Source: Auanema rhodensis (lineage: Eukaryota; Nematoda; Chromadorea; Rhabditida; Rhabditidae). Taken from it: 64,000 bases of DNA. Below the pieces are notes generated by a model that saw nothing but the letters and a program-made list of their open reading frames with translations, made no database searches and was not told the DNA's origin. Position numbers and translations under genes: made by a program. Positions 27,401 through 41,590 of this stretch are shown here, one piece after another. Where the stretch lies: the NCBI GenBank assembly GCA_964057225.1, contig OZ059894.1, forward strand, positions 248,001 through 312,000, in the 5' to 3' direction. Positions within the stretch are counted from its first letter, which is position 1. The number at the start of each line of letters is the position of its first letter.

Positions 27401-29743
27401 ACGTGTACATTTAATTAGCATAAATTAAAGTTCACGTAAATTTCAAAGTCATGGTTACCATGAACCAATATCAATAAAAATTTGTTTTTAGACTAATATG
27501 GACATGGGGAATCAAATTTTGAAAACCGCATCTCTTTATCTTTCACGTGAAGCGAGTTACATACCAAGTGCACATCACGTGTACATTTAATTAGCATAAA
27601 TTAAAGTTCACGTAAATTTCAAAGTCATGGTTACCATGAACCAATATCAATAAAAATTTGTTTTTAGACTAAAATGGACATGGGGAATCTAATTTTGAAA
27701 ACCGCATCTCTTTATCTTTCACGTGAAGCGAGTTACATACCAAGTGCACATCACGTGTACATTTAATTAGCATAAATTAAAGTTCACGTAAATTTCAAAG
27801 TCATGGTTACCATGCACCAATATCAATAAAAATTTGTTTTTAGACTAATATGAACATGGGGAATCTAATTCTGAAAACCGCATCTCTTTATCTTTCACGT
27901 GAAGCGAGTTACATACCAAGTGCACATCACGTGTACATTTAATTAGCATAAATTAAAGTTCACGTAAATTTCAAAGTCATGGTTACCATGAACCAATATC
28001 AATAAAAGTTTGTTTTTAGACTAATATGGACATGGGGAATCAAATTTTGAAAACCGCATCTCTTTATCTTTCACGTAAAGCGAGTTACATACCAAGTGCA
28101 CATCACGTGTACATTTAATTAGCATAAATTAAAGTTCACGTAAATTTCAAAGTCATGGTTACCATGAACCAATATCAATAAAAATTTGTTTTTAGACTAA
28201 TATGGACATGGGGAATCTAATTTTGAAAACCGCATCTCTTTATCTTTCACGTGAAGCGAGTTACATACCAAGTGCACATCACGTGTACATTTAATTAGCA
28301 TAAATTAAAGTTCACGTAAATTTCAAAGTCATGGTTACCATGAACCAATATCAATAAAAATTTGTTTTTAGACTAATATGGACATGGGGAATCTAATTTT
28401 AAAAACCGCATCTCTTTATCTTTCACGTGAAGCGAGTTACATACCAAGTGCACATCACGTGTACATTTAATAAGCATAAATTAAAGTTCACGTAAATTTC
28501 AAAGTCATGGTTACCATGCACCAATATCAATAAAAATTTGATTTTAGACTAATATGGACATGGGGAATCTAATTTTGAAAACCGCATCTCTTTATCTTTC
28601 ACGTGAAGCGAGTTACATACCAAGTGCACATCACGTGTACATTTAATTAGCATAAATTAAAGTTCACGTAAATTTCAAAGTCATGGTTACCATGAACCAA
28701 TATCAATAAAAATTTGTTTTTAGACTAATATGGACATGGGGAATCAAATTTTGAAAACCGCATCTCTTTATCTTTCACGTGAAGCAAGTTACATACCAAG
28801 TGCACATCACGTGTACATTTAATTAGCATAAATTAAAGTTCACGTAAATTTCAAAGTCATGGTTACCATGAACCAATATCAATAAAAATTTGTTTTTAGA
28901 CTAAAATGGACATGGGGAATCTAATTTTGAAAACCGCATCTCTTTATCTTTCACGTGAAGCGAGTTACATACCAAGTGCACATCACGTGTACATTTAATT
29001 AGCATAAATTAAAGTTCACGTAAATTTCAAAGTCATGGTTACCATGCACCAATATCAATAAAAATTTGTTTTTAGACTAATATGAACATGGGGAATCTAA
29101 TTCTGAAAACCGCATCTCTTTATCTTTCACGTGAAGCGAGTTACATACCAAGTGCACATCACGTGTACATTTAATTAGCATAAATTAAAGTTCACGTAAA
29201 TTTCAAAGTCATGGTTACCATGAACCAATATCAATAAAAGTTTGTTTTTAGACTAATATGGACATGGGGAATCAAATTTTGAAAACCGCATCTCTTTATC
29301 TTTCACGTAAAGCGAGTTACATACCAAGTGCACATCACGTGTACATTTAATTAGCATAAATTAAAGTTCACGTAAATTTCAAAGTCATGGTTACCATGAA
29401 CCAATATCAATGAAAATTTGTTTTTAGACTAATATGGACATGGAGAATCAAATTTTGAAAACCGCATCTCTTTATCTTTCACGTGAAGCGAGTTACATAA
29501 CAAGTGCACATCACGTGTACATTTAATTAGCATAAATTAAAGTTCACGTAAATTTCAAAGTCATGGTTACCATGAACCAATATCAATAAAAGTTTGTTTT
29601 TAGACTAATATGGACATGGGGAATCAAATTTTGAAAACCGCATCTCTTTATCTTTCACGTGAAGCGAGTTACATACCAAGTGCACATCACGTGTACATTT
29701 AATTAGCATAAATTAAAGTTCACGTAAATTTCAAAGTCATGGT

Positions 29744-29918
29744 TACCATGCACCAATATCAATAAAAATTTGTTTTAGACTAATATGGACATGGGGAATC
29801 TAATTTTGAAAACCGCATCTCTTTATCTTTCACGTGAAGCGAGTTACATACCAAGTGCACATCACGTGTACATTTAATTAGCATAAATTAAAGTTCACGT
29901 AAATTTCAAAGTCATGGT
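29744..29918 (+). repeat. 175-bp monomer with a 1-bp T-run deletion (copy B)
   Basis: Copy of the 11,793 unit, 17,951 bp away (102 monomers less one base). Both units also have p8 C and are followed by a unit with p67 G (11,968 and 29,919). Confidence 0.93.
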
Positions 29919-30622
29919 TACCATGAACCAATATCAATAAAAATTTGTTTTTAGACTAATATGGACATGGGGAATCTAATTTTGGAAACCGCATCTCTTT
30001 ATCTTTCACGTGAAGCGAGTTACATACCAAGTGCACATCACGTGTACATTTAATTAGCATAAATTAAAGTTCACGTAAATTTCAAAGTCATGGTTACCAT
30101 GAACCAATATCAATAAAAGTTTGTTTTTAGACTAATATGGACATGGGGAATCAAATTTTGAAAACCGCATCTCTTTATCTTTCACGTAAAGCGAGTTACA
30201 TACCAAGTGCACATCACGTGTACATTTAATTAGCATAAATTAAAGTTCACGTAAATTTCAAAGTCATGGTTACCATGAACCAATATCAATGAAAATTTGT
30301 TTTTAGACTAATATGGACATGGGGAATCAAATTTTGAAAACCGCATCTCTTTATCTTTCACGTGAAGCGAGTTACATACCAAGTGCACATCACGTGTACA
30401 TTTAATTAGCATAAATTAAAGTTCACGTAAATTTCAAAGTCATGGTTACCATGAACCAATATCAATAAAAATTTGTTTTTAGACTAATATGGACATGGGG
30501 AATCTAATTTTGGAAACCGCATCTCTTTATCTTTCACGTGAAGCGAGTTACATACCAAGTGCACATCACGTGTACATTTAATTAGCATAAATTAAAGTTC
30601 ACGTAAATTTCAAAGTCATGGT

Positions 30623-31854
30623 TACCATGAACCAATATCAATAAAAGTTTGTTTTTAGACTAATATGGACATGGGGAATCAAATTTTGAAAACCGCATCT
30701 CTTTATCTTTCACGTAAAGCGAGTTACATACCAAGTGCACATCACGTGTACATTTAATGAGCATAAATTAAAGTTCACGTAAATTTCAAAGTCATGGTTA
30801 CCATGAACCAATATCAATGAAAATTTGTTTTTAGACTAATATGGACATGGAGAATCAAATTTTGAAAACCGCATCTCTTTATCTTTCACGTGAAGCGAGT
30901 TACATACCAAGTGCACATCACGTGTACATTTAATTAGCATAAATTAAAGTTCACGTAAATTTCAAAGTCATGGTTACCATGAACCAATATCAATAAAAGT
31001 TTGTTTTTAGACTAATATGGACATGGGGAATCAAATTTTGAAAACCGCATCTCTTTATCTTTCACGTAAAGCGAGTTACATACCAAGTGCACATCACGTG
31101 TACATTTAATTAGCATAAATTAAAGTTCACGTAAATTTCAAAGTCATGGTTACCATGAACCAATATCAATGAAAATTTGTTTTTAGACTAATATGGACAT
31201 GGAGAATCAAATTTTGAAAACCGCATCTCTTTATCTTTCACGTGAAGCGAGTTACATACCAAGTGCACATCACGTGTACATTTAATTAGCATAAATTAAA
31301 GTTCACGTAAATTTCAAAGTCATGGTTACCATGAACCAATATCAATAAAAGTTTGTTTTTAGACTAATATGGACATGGGGAATCAAATTTTGAAAACCGC
31401 ATCTCTTTATCTTTCACGTAAAGCGAGTTACATACCAAGTGCACATCACGTGTACATTTAATTAGCATAAATTAAAGTTCACGTAAATTTCAAAGTCATG
31501 GTTACCATGAACCAATATCAATGAAAATTTGTTTTTAGACTAATATGGACATGGAGAATCAAATTTTGAAAACCGCATCTCTTTATCTTTCACGTGAAGC
31601 GAGTTACATACCAAGTGCACATCACGTGTACATTTAATTAGCATAAATTAAAGTTCACGTAAATTTCAAAGTCATGGTTACCATGAACCAATATCAATAA
31701 AAGTTTGTTTTTAGACTAATATGGACATGGGGAATCAAATTTTGAAAACCGCATCTCTTTATCTTTCACGTGAAGCGAGTTACATACCAAGTGCACATCA
31801 CGTGTACATTTAATTAGCATAAATTAAAGTTCACGTAAATTTCAAAGTCATGGT
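30623..31854 (+). repeat. 352-bp dimeric repeat, copy B
   Basis: Collinear counterpart of 12,672-13,903 at an offset of 17,951 bp, with the same p137 G in the first unit (30,759). It lacks the A-private substitution seen at 13,711. Confidence 0.86.
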
Positions 31855-33438
31855 TACCATGCACCAATATCAATAAAAATTTGTTTTTAGACTAATATGG
31901 ACATGGGGAATCTAATTTTGAAAACCGCATCTCTTTATCTTTCACGTGAAGCGAGTTACATACCAAGTGCACATCACGTGTACATTTAATTAGCATAAAT
32001 TAAAGTTCACGTAAATTTCAAAGTCATGGTTACCATGAACCAATATCAATAAAAATTTGTTTTTAGACTAATATGGACATGGGGAATCTAATTTTGGAAA
32101 CCGCATCTCTTTATCTTTCACGTGAAGCGAGTTACATACCAAGTGCACATCACGTGTACATTTAATTAGCATAAATTAAAGTTCACGTAAATTTCAAAGT
32201 CATGGTTACCATGCACCAATATCAATAAAAATTTGTTTTTAGACTAATATGGACATGGGGAATCTAATTTTGAAAACCGCATCTCTTTATCTTTCACGTG
32301 AAGCGAGTTACATACCAAGTGCACATCACGTGTACATTTAATTAGCATAAATTAAAGTTCACGTAAATTTCAAAGTCATGGTTACCATGAACCAATATCA
32401 ATGAAAATTTGTTTTTAGACTAATATGGACATGGGGAATCAAATTTTGAAAACCGCATCTCTTTATCTTTCACGTGAAGCGAGTTACATACCAAGTGCAC
32501 ATCACGTGTACATTTAATTAGCATAAATTAAAGTTCACGTAAATTTCAAAGTCATGGTTACCATGCACCAATATCAATAAAAATTTGTTTTTAGACTAAT
32601 ATGGACATGGGGAATCTAATTTTGAAAACCGCATCTCTTTATCTTTCACGTGAAGCGAGTTACATACCAAGTGCACATCACGTGTACATTTAATTAGCAT
32701 AAATTAAAGTTCACGTAAATTTCAAAGTCATGGTTACCATGAACCAATATCAATAAAAATTTGTTTTTAGACTAATATGGACATGGGGAATCAAATTTTG
32801 AAAACCGCATCTCTTTATCTTTCACGTGAAGCGAGTTACATACCAAGTGCACATCACGTGTACATTTAATTAGCATAAATTAAAGTTCACGTAAATTTCA
32901 AAGTCATGGTTACCATGAACCAATATCAATAAAAAATTGTTTTTAGACTAATATGGACATGGGGAATCTAATTTTGAAAACCGCATCACTTTATCTTTCA
33001 AGTGAAGCGAGTTACATACCAAGTGCACATCACGTGTACATTTAATTAGCATAAATTAAAGTTCACGTAAATTTCAAAGTCATGGTTACCATGCACCAAT
33101 ATCAATAAAAAATTGTTTTTAGACTAATATGGACATGGGGAATCTAATTTTGAAAACCGCATCTCTTTATCTTTCACGTGAAGCGAGTCACATACCAAGT
33201 GCACATTACGTGTACATTTAATTAGCATAAATTAAAGTTCACGTAAATTTCAAAGTCATGGTTACCATGCACCAATATCAATAAAAATTTGTTTTTAGAC
33301 TAATATGGACATGGGGAATCTAATTTTGAAAACCGCATCTCTTTATCTTTCACGTGAAGCGAGTTACATACCAAGTGCACATCACGTGTACATTTAATTA
33401 GCATAAATTAAAGTTCACGTAAATTTCAAAGTCATGGT

Positions 33439-35862
33439 TACCATGAACCAATATCAATAAAAATTTGTTTTTAGACTAATATGTACATGGAGAATCTAAT
33501 TTTGAAAACCGCATCTCTTTATCTTTCACGTGAAGCGAGTTACATACCAAGTGCACATCACGTGTACATTTAATTAGCATAAATTAAAGTTCACGTAAAT
33601 TTCAAAGTCATGGTTACCATGCACCAATATCAATAAAAATTTGTTTTTAGACTAATATGGACATGGGGAATCTAATTTTGAAAACCGCATCTCTTTATCT
33701 TTCACGTGAAGCGAGTTACATACCAAGTGCACATCACGTGTACATTTAATTAGCATAAATTAAAGTTCACGTAAATTTCAAAGTCATGGTTACCATGCAC
33801 CAATATCAATAAAAATTTGTTTTTAGACTAATATGGACATGGGGAATATAATTTTGAAAACCGCATCTCTTTATCTTTCACGTGAAGCGAGTTACATACC
33901 AAGTGCACATCACGTGTACATTTAATTAGCATAAATTAAAGTTCACGTAAATTTCAAAGTCATGGTTACCATGAACCAATATCAATAAAAATTTGTTTTT
34001 AGACTAATATGGACATGGGGAATCAAATTTTGAAAACCGCATCTCTTTATCTTTCACGTGAAGCGAGTTACATACCAAGTGCACATCACGTGTACATTTA
34101 ATTAGCATAAATTAAAGTTCACGTAAATTTCAAAGTCATGGTTACCATGAACCAATATTAATAAAAATTTGTTTTTAGACTAATATGGACATGGGGAATC
34201 TAATTTTGAAATTCGCATCACTTTATCTTTCACGTGAAGCGAGTTACATACCAAGTGCACATCACGTGTACATTTAATTAGCATAAATTAAAGTTCACGT
34301 AAATTTCAAAGTCATGGTTACCATGCACCAATATCAATAAAAATTTGTTTTTAGACTAATATGGACATGGGGAATCTAATTTTGAAAACCGCATCTCTTC
34401 ATCTTTCACGTGAAGCGAGTTACATACCAAGTGCACATCACGTGTACATTTAATTAGCATAAATTAAAGTTCACGTAAATTTGTTTTTAGACTAATATGG
34501 ACATGGGGAATCTAATTTTGAAAACCGCATCTCTTTATCTTTCACGTGAAGCGAGTTACATACCAAGTGCACATCACGTGTACATTTAATTAGCATAAAT
34601 TAAAGTTCACGTAAATTTCAAAGTCATGGTTACCATGAACCAATATCAATAAAAATTTGTTTTTAGACTAATATGGACATGGGGAATCTAATTTTGAAAA
34701 CCGCATCTCTTTATCTTTCACGTGAAGCGAGTTACATACCAAGTGCACATCACGTGTACATTTAATTAGCATAAATCAAAGTTCACGTAAATTTCAAAGT
34801 CATGGTTACCATGCACCAATATCAATAAAAATTTGTTTTTAGACTAATATGGACATGGGGAATCTAATTTTGAAAACCGCATCTCTTTATCTTTCACGTG
34901 AAGCGAGTTACATACCAAGTGCACATCACGTGTACATTTAATTAGCATAAATTAAAGTTCACGTAAATTTCAAAGTCATGGTTACCATGAACCAATATCA
35001 ATAAAAATTTGTTTTTAGACTAATATGTACATGGAGAATCTAATTTTGAAAACCGCATCTCTTTATCTTTCACGTGAAGCGAGTTACATACCAAGTGCAC
35101 ATCACGTGTACATTTAATTAGCATAAATTAAAGTTCACGTAAATTTCAAAGTCATGGTTACCATGCACCAATATCAATAAAAATTTGTTTTTAGACTAAT
35201 ATGGACATGGGGAATCTAATTTTGAAAACCGCATCTCTTTATCTTTCACGTGAAGCGAGTTACATACCAAGTGCACATCACGTGTACATTTAATTAGCAT
35301 AAATTAAAGTTCACGTAAATTTCAAAGTCATGGTTACCATGCACCAATATCAATAAAAATTTGTTTTTAGACTAATATGGACATGGGGAATATAATTTTG
35401 AAAACCGCATCTCTTTATCTTTCACGTGAAGCGAGTTACATACCAAGTGCACATCACGTGTACATTTAATTAGCATAAATTAAAGTTCACGTAAATTTCA
35501 AAGTCATGGTTACCATGAACCAATATCAATAAAAATTTGTTTTTAGACTAATATGGACATGGGGAATCAAATTTTGAAAACCGCATCTCTTTATCTTTCA
35601 CGTGAAGCGAGTTACATACCAAGTGCACATCACGTGTACATTTAATTAGCATAAATTAAAGTTCACGTAAATTTCAAAGTCATGGTTACCATGAACCAAT
35701 ATTAATAAAAATTTGTTTTTAGACTAATATGGACATGGGGAATCTAATTTTGAAATTCGCATCACTTTATCTTTCACGTGAAGCGAGTTACATACCAAGT
35801 GCACATCACGTGTACATTTAATTAGCATAAATTAAAGTTCACGTAAATTTCAAAGTCATGGT
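33439..35862 (+). repeat. Displaced block repeated at a 1,544-bp offset
   Basis: Five units from 33,439 (p46 T/p53 A; p8 C; p8 C/p58 A; p59 A; p70-71 TT) recur at 34,983-35,862. The offset is nine monomers less 40 bp, because one deleted junction lies between. The same five-unit string is also found at 15,488 (copy A) and 39,695. The last unit of the string carries a run of changes, AATTCGCATCACT, including p17 T, that makes it easy to spot at 16,192, 34,143, 35,687, 40,399 and 46,167. Confidence 0.87.
34319..34630 (+). repeat. Fused monomer pair with 40-bp deletion, first copy
   Basis: Two units occupy 312 bp instead of 352. Bases p165-176 of the first and p1-28 of the next are missing, joined at a shared AAATTT (34,477-34,482). 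The deletion removes the junction dyad. The first unit also has p82 C (CTTCATC), a variant seen only in the four deleted copies. Its start has p8 C like the unit at 35,863, while its later part matches 36,039, so it appears to be a hybrid produced by loss of one whole monomer. Confidence 0.9.
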
Positions 35863-38800
35863 TACCATGCACCAATATCAATAAAAATTTGTTTTTAGAC
35901 TAATATGGACATGGGGAATCTAATTTTGAAAACCGCATCTCTTTATCTTTCACGTGAATCGAGTTACATACCAAGTGCACATCACGTGTACATTTAATTA
36001 GCATAAATTAAAGTTCACGTAAATTTCAAAGTCATGGTTACCATGAACCAATATCAATAAAAATTTGTTTTTAGACTAATATGGACATGGGGAATCTAAT
36101 TTTGAAAACCGCATCTCTTCATCTTTCACGTGAAGCGAGTTACATACCAAGTGCACATCACGTGTACATTTAATTAGCATAAATTAAAGTTCACGTAAAT
36201 TTGTTTTTAGACTAATATGGACATGGGGAATCTAATTTTGAAAACCGCATCTCTTTATCTTTCACGTGAAGCGAGTTACATACCAAGTGCACATCACGTG
36301 TACATTTAATTAGCATAAATTAAAGTTCACGTAAATTTCAAAGTCATGGTTACCATGAACCAATATCAATAAAAATTTGTTTTTAGACTAATATGGACAT
36401 GGGGAATCTAATTTTGAAAACCGCATCTCTTTATCTTTCACGTGAAGCGAGTTACATACCAAGTGCACATCACGTGTACATTTAATTAGCATAAATCAAA
36501 GTTCACGTAAATTTCAAAGTCATGGTTACCATGAACCAATATCAATAAAAATTTGTTTTTAGACTAATATGGACATGGGGAATCTAATTTTGAAAACCGC
36601 ATCTCTTTATCTTTCACGTGAAGCGAGTTACATACCAAGTGCACATCACGTGTACATTTAATTAGCATAAATCAAAGTTCACGTAAATTTCAAAGTCATG
36701 GTTACCATGAACCAATATCAATAAAAATTTGTTTTTAGACTAAGATGGACATGGGGAATCTAATTTTGAAAACCGCATCTCTTTATCTTTCACGTGAACC
36801 GAGTTACATACCAAGTGCACATCACGTGTACATTTAATTAGCATAAATTAAAGTTCACGTAAATTTCAAAGTCATGGTTACCATGAACCAATATCAATAA
36901 AAATTTGTTTTTAGACTAATATGTACATGGGGAATTTTATTTTGAAAACCGCATCTCTTTATCTTTCACGTGAAGCGAGTTACATACCAAGTGCACATCA
37001 CGTGTACATTTAATTAGCATAAATTAAAGTTCACGTAAATTTCAAAGACATGGTTACCATGAACCAATATCAATGAAAATTTGTTTTTAGACTAATATGG
37101 ACATGGGGAATCTAATTTTGAAAACCGCATCTCTTTATCTTTCACGTGAAGCGAGTTACATACCAAGTGCACATCACGTGTACATTTAATTAGCATAAAT
37201 TAAAGTTCACGTAAATTTCAAAGTCATTGTTACCATGCACCAATATCAATAAAAATTTGTTTTTAGACTAATATGGACATGGGGAATCTTATTTTGAAAA
37301 CCGCATCTCTTTATCTTTCACGTGAAGCGAGTTACATACCAAGTGCACATCACGTGTACATTTAATTAGCATAAATTAAAGTTCACGTAAATTTCAAAGT
37401 CATGGTTACCATGCACCAATATCAATAAAAATTTGTTTTTAGACTAATATGAACATGGGGAATCTAATTTTGAAAACCGCATCTCTTTATCTTTCACGTG
37501 AAGCGAGTTACATACCAAGTGCACATCACGTGTACATTTAATTAGCATAAATTAAAGTTCACGTAAATTTTAAAGACATGGTTACCATGAACCAATATCA
37601 ATGAAAATTTGTTTTTAGACTAATATGGACATGGGGAATCTAATTTTGAAAACCGCATCTCTTTATCTTTCACGTGAAGCGAGTTACATACCAAGTGCAC
37701 ATCACGTGTACATTTAATTAGCATAAATTAAAGTTCACGTAAATTTCAAAGTCATGGTTACCATGCACCAATATCAATAAAAATTTGTTTTTAGACTAAT
37801 ATGGACATGGGGAATCTTATTTTGAAAACCGCATCTCTTTATCTTTCACGTGAAGCGAGTTACATACAAAGTGCACATCACGTGTACATTTAATTAGCAT
37901 AAATTAAAGTTCACGTAAATTTCAAAGTCATGGTTACCATGCACCAATATCAATAAAAATTTGTTTTTAGACTAATATGTACATGGGGAATTTTATTTTG
38001 AAAACCGCATCTCTTTATCTTTCACGTGAAGCGAGTTACATACCAAGTGCACATCACGTGTACATTTAATTAGCATAAATTAAAGTTCACGTAAATTTCA
38101 AAGTCATGGTTACCATGCACCAATATCAATAAAAATTTGTTTTTAGACTAATATGGACATGGGGAATCTAATTTTGAAAACCGCATCTCTTTATCTTTCA
38201 CGTGAAGCGAGTTACATACCAAGTGCACATCACGTGTACATTTAATTAGCATTAATTAAAGTTCACGTAAATTTCAAAGTCATGGTTACCATGAACCAAT
38301 ATCAATAAAAATTTGTTTTTAGACTAATATGGACATGGGGAATCTGATTTTGAAAACCGCATCTCTTTATCTTTCACGTGAAGCGAGTTACATACCAAGT
38401 GCACATCACGTGTACATTTAATTAGCATAAATTAAAGTTCACGTAAATTTCAAAGTCATGGTTACCATGAACTAATATCAATTAAAATTTGTTTTTAGAC
38501 TAATATGGACATGGGGAATCTAATTTTGAAAACCGCATCTCTTTATCTTTCACGTGAAGCGAGTTACATACCAAGTGCACATCACGTGTACATTTAATTA
38601 GCATAAATTAAAGTTCACGTAAATTTCAAAGTCATGGTTACCATGAACCAATATCAATAAAAATTTGTTTTTAGACTAATATGGACATGGGGAATCTAAT
38701 TTTGAAAACCGCATCTCTTTATCTTTCACGTGAAGCGAGTTACATACCAAGTGCACATCACGTGTACATTTAATTAGCATAAATCAAAGTTCACGTAAAT

Positions 38801-39172
38801 TTCAAAGTCATGGTTACCATGAACCAATATCAATAAAAATTTGTTTTTAGACTAATATGGACATGGGGAATCTAATTTTGAAAACCGCATCTCTTTATCT
38901 TTCACGTGAACCGAGTTACATACCAAGTGCACATCACGTGTACATTTAATTAGCATAAATTAAAGTTCACGTAAATTTCAAAGTCATGGTTACCATGAAC
39001 CAATATCAATAAAAATTTGTTTTTAGACTAATATGGACATGGGAAATCTAATTTTGAAAACCGCATCTCTTTATCTTTCACGTGAAGCGAGTTACATACC
39101 AAGTGCACATCACGTGTACATTTAATTAGCATAAATTAAAGTTCACGTAAATTTCAAAGTCATGGTTACCAT
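35560..39172 (+). repeat. 3.6-kb block, first copy (10,480-bp offset)
   Basis: Matches about 46,040-49,652. Shared rare tags are the p70-71 TT unit (35,687/46,167), the 40-bp deletion (36,197/46,677), CATTGT at the junction (about 37,225/47,705), p165 T (37,571/48,051), p110 A (37,759/48,239), p60 G (38,287/48,767) and p22 T (38,463/48,943). A private difference is p42 G at 36,744. The match ends at the unit starting 39,167, where the first copy has ATTAACC and the second ATGAACT. Confidence 0.9.
36039..36350 (+). repeat. Fused monomer pair with 40-bp deletion, second copy
   Basis: Same join at AAATTT 36,197-36,202 and same p82 C tag, preceded by a p97 T unit at 35,863. The first and second joins are 1,720 bp apart, that is ten monomers less 40. 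Confidence 0.9.
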
Positions 39173-39694
39173 TAACCAATATCAATAAAAATTTGTTTTT
39201 AGACTAATATGGACATGGGGAATCTAATTTTGAAAACCGCATCTCTTTATCTTTCACGTGAAGCGAGTTACATACCAAGTGCACATCACGTGTACATTTA
39301 ATTAGCATAAATTAAAGTTCACGTAAATTTCAAAGTCATGGTTACCATGCACCAATATCAATAAAAATTTGTTTTTAGACTAATATGAACATGTGGAATC
39401 TAATTTTGAAAACCGCATCTCTTTATCTTTCACGTGAAGCGAGTTACATACCAAGTGCACATCACGTGTACATTTAATTAGAATAAATTAAAGTTCACGT
39501 AAATTTCAAAGTCATGGTTACCATGAACCAATATCAATGAAAATTTGTTTTTAGACTAATATGTACATGGGGAATTTTATTTTGAAAACCGCATCTCTTT
39601 ATCTTTCACGTGAAGCGAGTTACATACCAAGTGCACATCACGTGTACATTTAATTAGCATAAATTAAAGTTCACGTAAATTTCAAAGTCATGGT
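38287..39694 (+). repeat. Block shared with 43.0-44.6 kb (offset 4,888 bp at the right end)
   Basis: Units with p60 G, p22 T, p147 C, p97 C, p54 A, junction ATTAACC and p52 T (GTGGAATC) appear here and again from 42,999 to about 44,582. Shared rare tags are ATTAACC at 39,171/44,059 and GTGGAATC at about 39,393/44,281. The second series has one extra monomer (43,351) inside, so the offset is 4,712 bp at its left end and 4,888 bp at its right. ATTAACC breaks the junction dyad. Confidence 0.82.
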
Positions 39695-40750
39695 TACCAT
39701 GAACCAATATCAATAAAAATTTGTTTTTAGACTAATATGTACATGGAGAATCTAATTTTGAAAACCGCATCTCTTTATCTTTCACGTGAAGCGAGTTACA
39801 TACCAAGTGCACATCACGTGTACATTTAATTAGCATAAATTAAAGTTCACGTAAATTTCAAAGTCATGGTTACCATGCACCAATATCAATAAAAATTTGT
39901 TTTTAGACTAATATGGACATGGGGAATCTAATTTTGAAAACCGCATCTCTTTATCTTTCACGTGAAGCGAGTTACATACCAAGTGCACATCACGTGTACA
40001 TTTAATTAGCATAAATTAAAGTTCACGTAAATTTCAAAGTCATGGTTACCATGCACCAATATCAATAAAAATTTGTTTTTAGACTAATATGGACATGGGG
40101 AATATAATTTTGAAAACCGCATCTCTTTATCTTTCACGTGAAGCGAGTTACATACCAAGTGCACATCACGTGTACATTTAATTAGCATAAATTAAAGTTC
40201 ACGTAAATTTCAAAGTCATGGTTACCATGAACCAATATCAATAAAAATTTGTTTTTAGACTAATATGGACATGGGGAATCAAATTTTGAAAACCGCATCT
40301 CTTTATCTTTCACGTGAAGCGAGTTACATACCAAGTGCACATCACGTGTACATTTAATTAGCATAAATTAAAGTTCACGTAAATTTCAAAGTCATGGTTA
40401 CCATGAACCAATATTAATAAAAATTTGTTTTTAGACTAATATGGACATGGGGAATCTAATTTTGAAATTCGCATCACTTTATCTTTCACGTGAAGCGAGT
40501 TACATACCAAGTGCACATCACGTGTACATTTAATTAGCATAAATTAAAGTTCACGTAAATTTCAAAGTCATGGTTACCATGCACCAATATCAATAAAAAT
40601 TTGTTTTTAGACTAATATGGACATGGGGAATCTAATTTTGAAAACCGCATCTCTTTATCTTTCACGTGAATCGAGTTACATACCAAGTGCACATCACGTG
40701 TACATTTAATTAGCATAAATTAAAGTTCACGTAAATTTCAAAGTCATGGT

Positions 40751-41062
40751 TACCATGAACCAATATCAATAAAAATTTGTTTTTAGACTAATATGGACAT
40801 GGGGAATCTAATTTTGAAAACCGCATCTCTTCATCTTTCACGTGAAGCGAGTTACATACCAAGTGCACATCACGTGTACATTTAATTAGCATAAATTAAA
40901 GTTCACGTAAATTTGTTTTTAGACTAATATGGACATGGGGAATCTAATTTTGAAAACCGCATCTCTTTATCTTTCACGTGAAGCGAGTTACATACCAAGT
41001 GCACATCACGTGTACATTTAATTAGCATAAATTAAAGTTCACGTAAATTTCAAAGTCATGGT
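40751..41062 (+). repeat. Fused monomer pair with 40-bp deletion, third copy
   Basis: Same join at AAATTT 40,909-40,914, with the p82 C tag and a preceding p97 T unit at 40,575. Downstream it differs from the others: the next unit at 41,063 has p8 C, whereas the other three copies continue with a p8 A, p147 C unit, so a further breakpoint lies just to the right. Confidence 0.9.
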
Positions 41063-41590
41063 TACCATGCACCAATATCAATAAAAATTTGTTTTTAGAC
41101 TAATATGGACATGGGGAATCTAATTTTGAAAACCGCATCTCTTTATCTTTCACGTGAAGCGAGTTACATACCAAGTGCACATCACGTGTACATTTAATTA
41201 GCATAAATTAAAGTTCACGTAAATTTCAAAGTCATGGTTACCATGAACCAATATCAATAAAAATTTGTTTTTAGACTAATATGGACATGGGGAATCTAAT
41301 TTTGAAAACCGCATCTCTTTATCTTTCACGTGAAGCGAGTTACATACCAAGTGCACATCACGTGTACATTTAATTAGCATAAATTAAAGTTCACGTAAAT
41401 TTTAAAGACATGGTTACCATGAACCAATATCAATGAAAATTTGTTTTTAGACTAATATGGACATGGGGAATCTAATTTTGAAAACCGCATCTCTTTATCT
41501 TTCACGTGAAGCGAGTTACATACCAAGTGCACATCACGTGTACATTTAATTAGCATAAATTAAAGTTCACGTAAATTTCAAAGTCATGGT

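Larger units (their letters stand above)
18480..34377 (+). repeat. Long-range duplicon, copy B (about 15.90 kb)
   Basis: Collinear with copy A. By eye I found only a handful of substitutions: A-private variants at 486, 1,634, 6,185, 13,711 and 14,674, and B-private variants at 20,220 and 26,648. B has three units (27,984, 28,160, 28,336) where A has one (10,033), and lacks the two units present in A at 11,089 and 11,265, so these 352-bp changes cancel and the offset returns to 17,951 bp. The near-identity implies a recent event. Because private substitutions and whole-monomer changes exist, this is unlikely to be a plain assembly duplicate. Confidence 0.92.

Noticed and set aside
18480-34377. 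Copy B as an assembly duplicate of copy A
   Set aside because: Private substitutions on both sides and three whole-monomer differences argue for two real copies. This remains open until long reads confirm it.
34477-34482. A mobile element insertion or excision scar at the AAATTT join
   Set aside because: The join is a simple deletion between two existing AAATTT copies in the monomer, with no target-site duplication or foreign bases.
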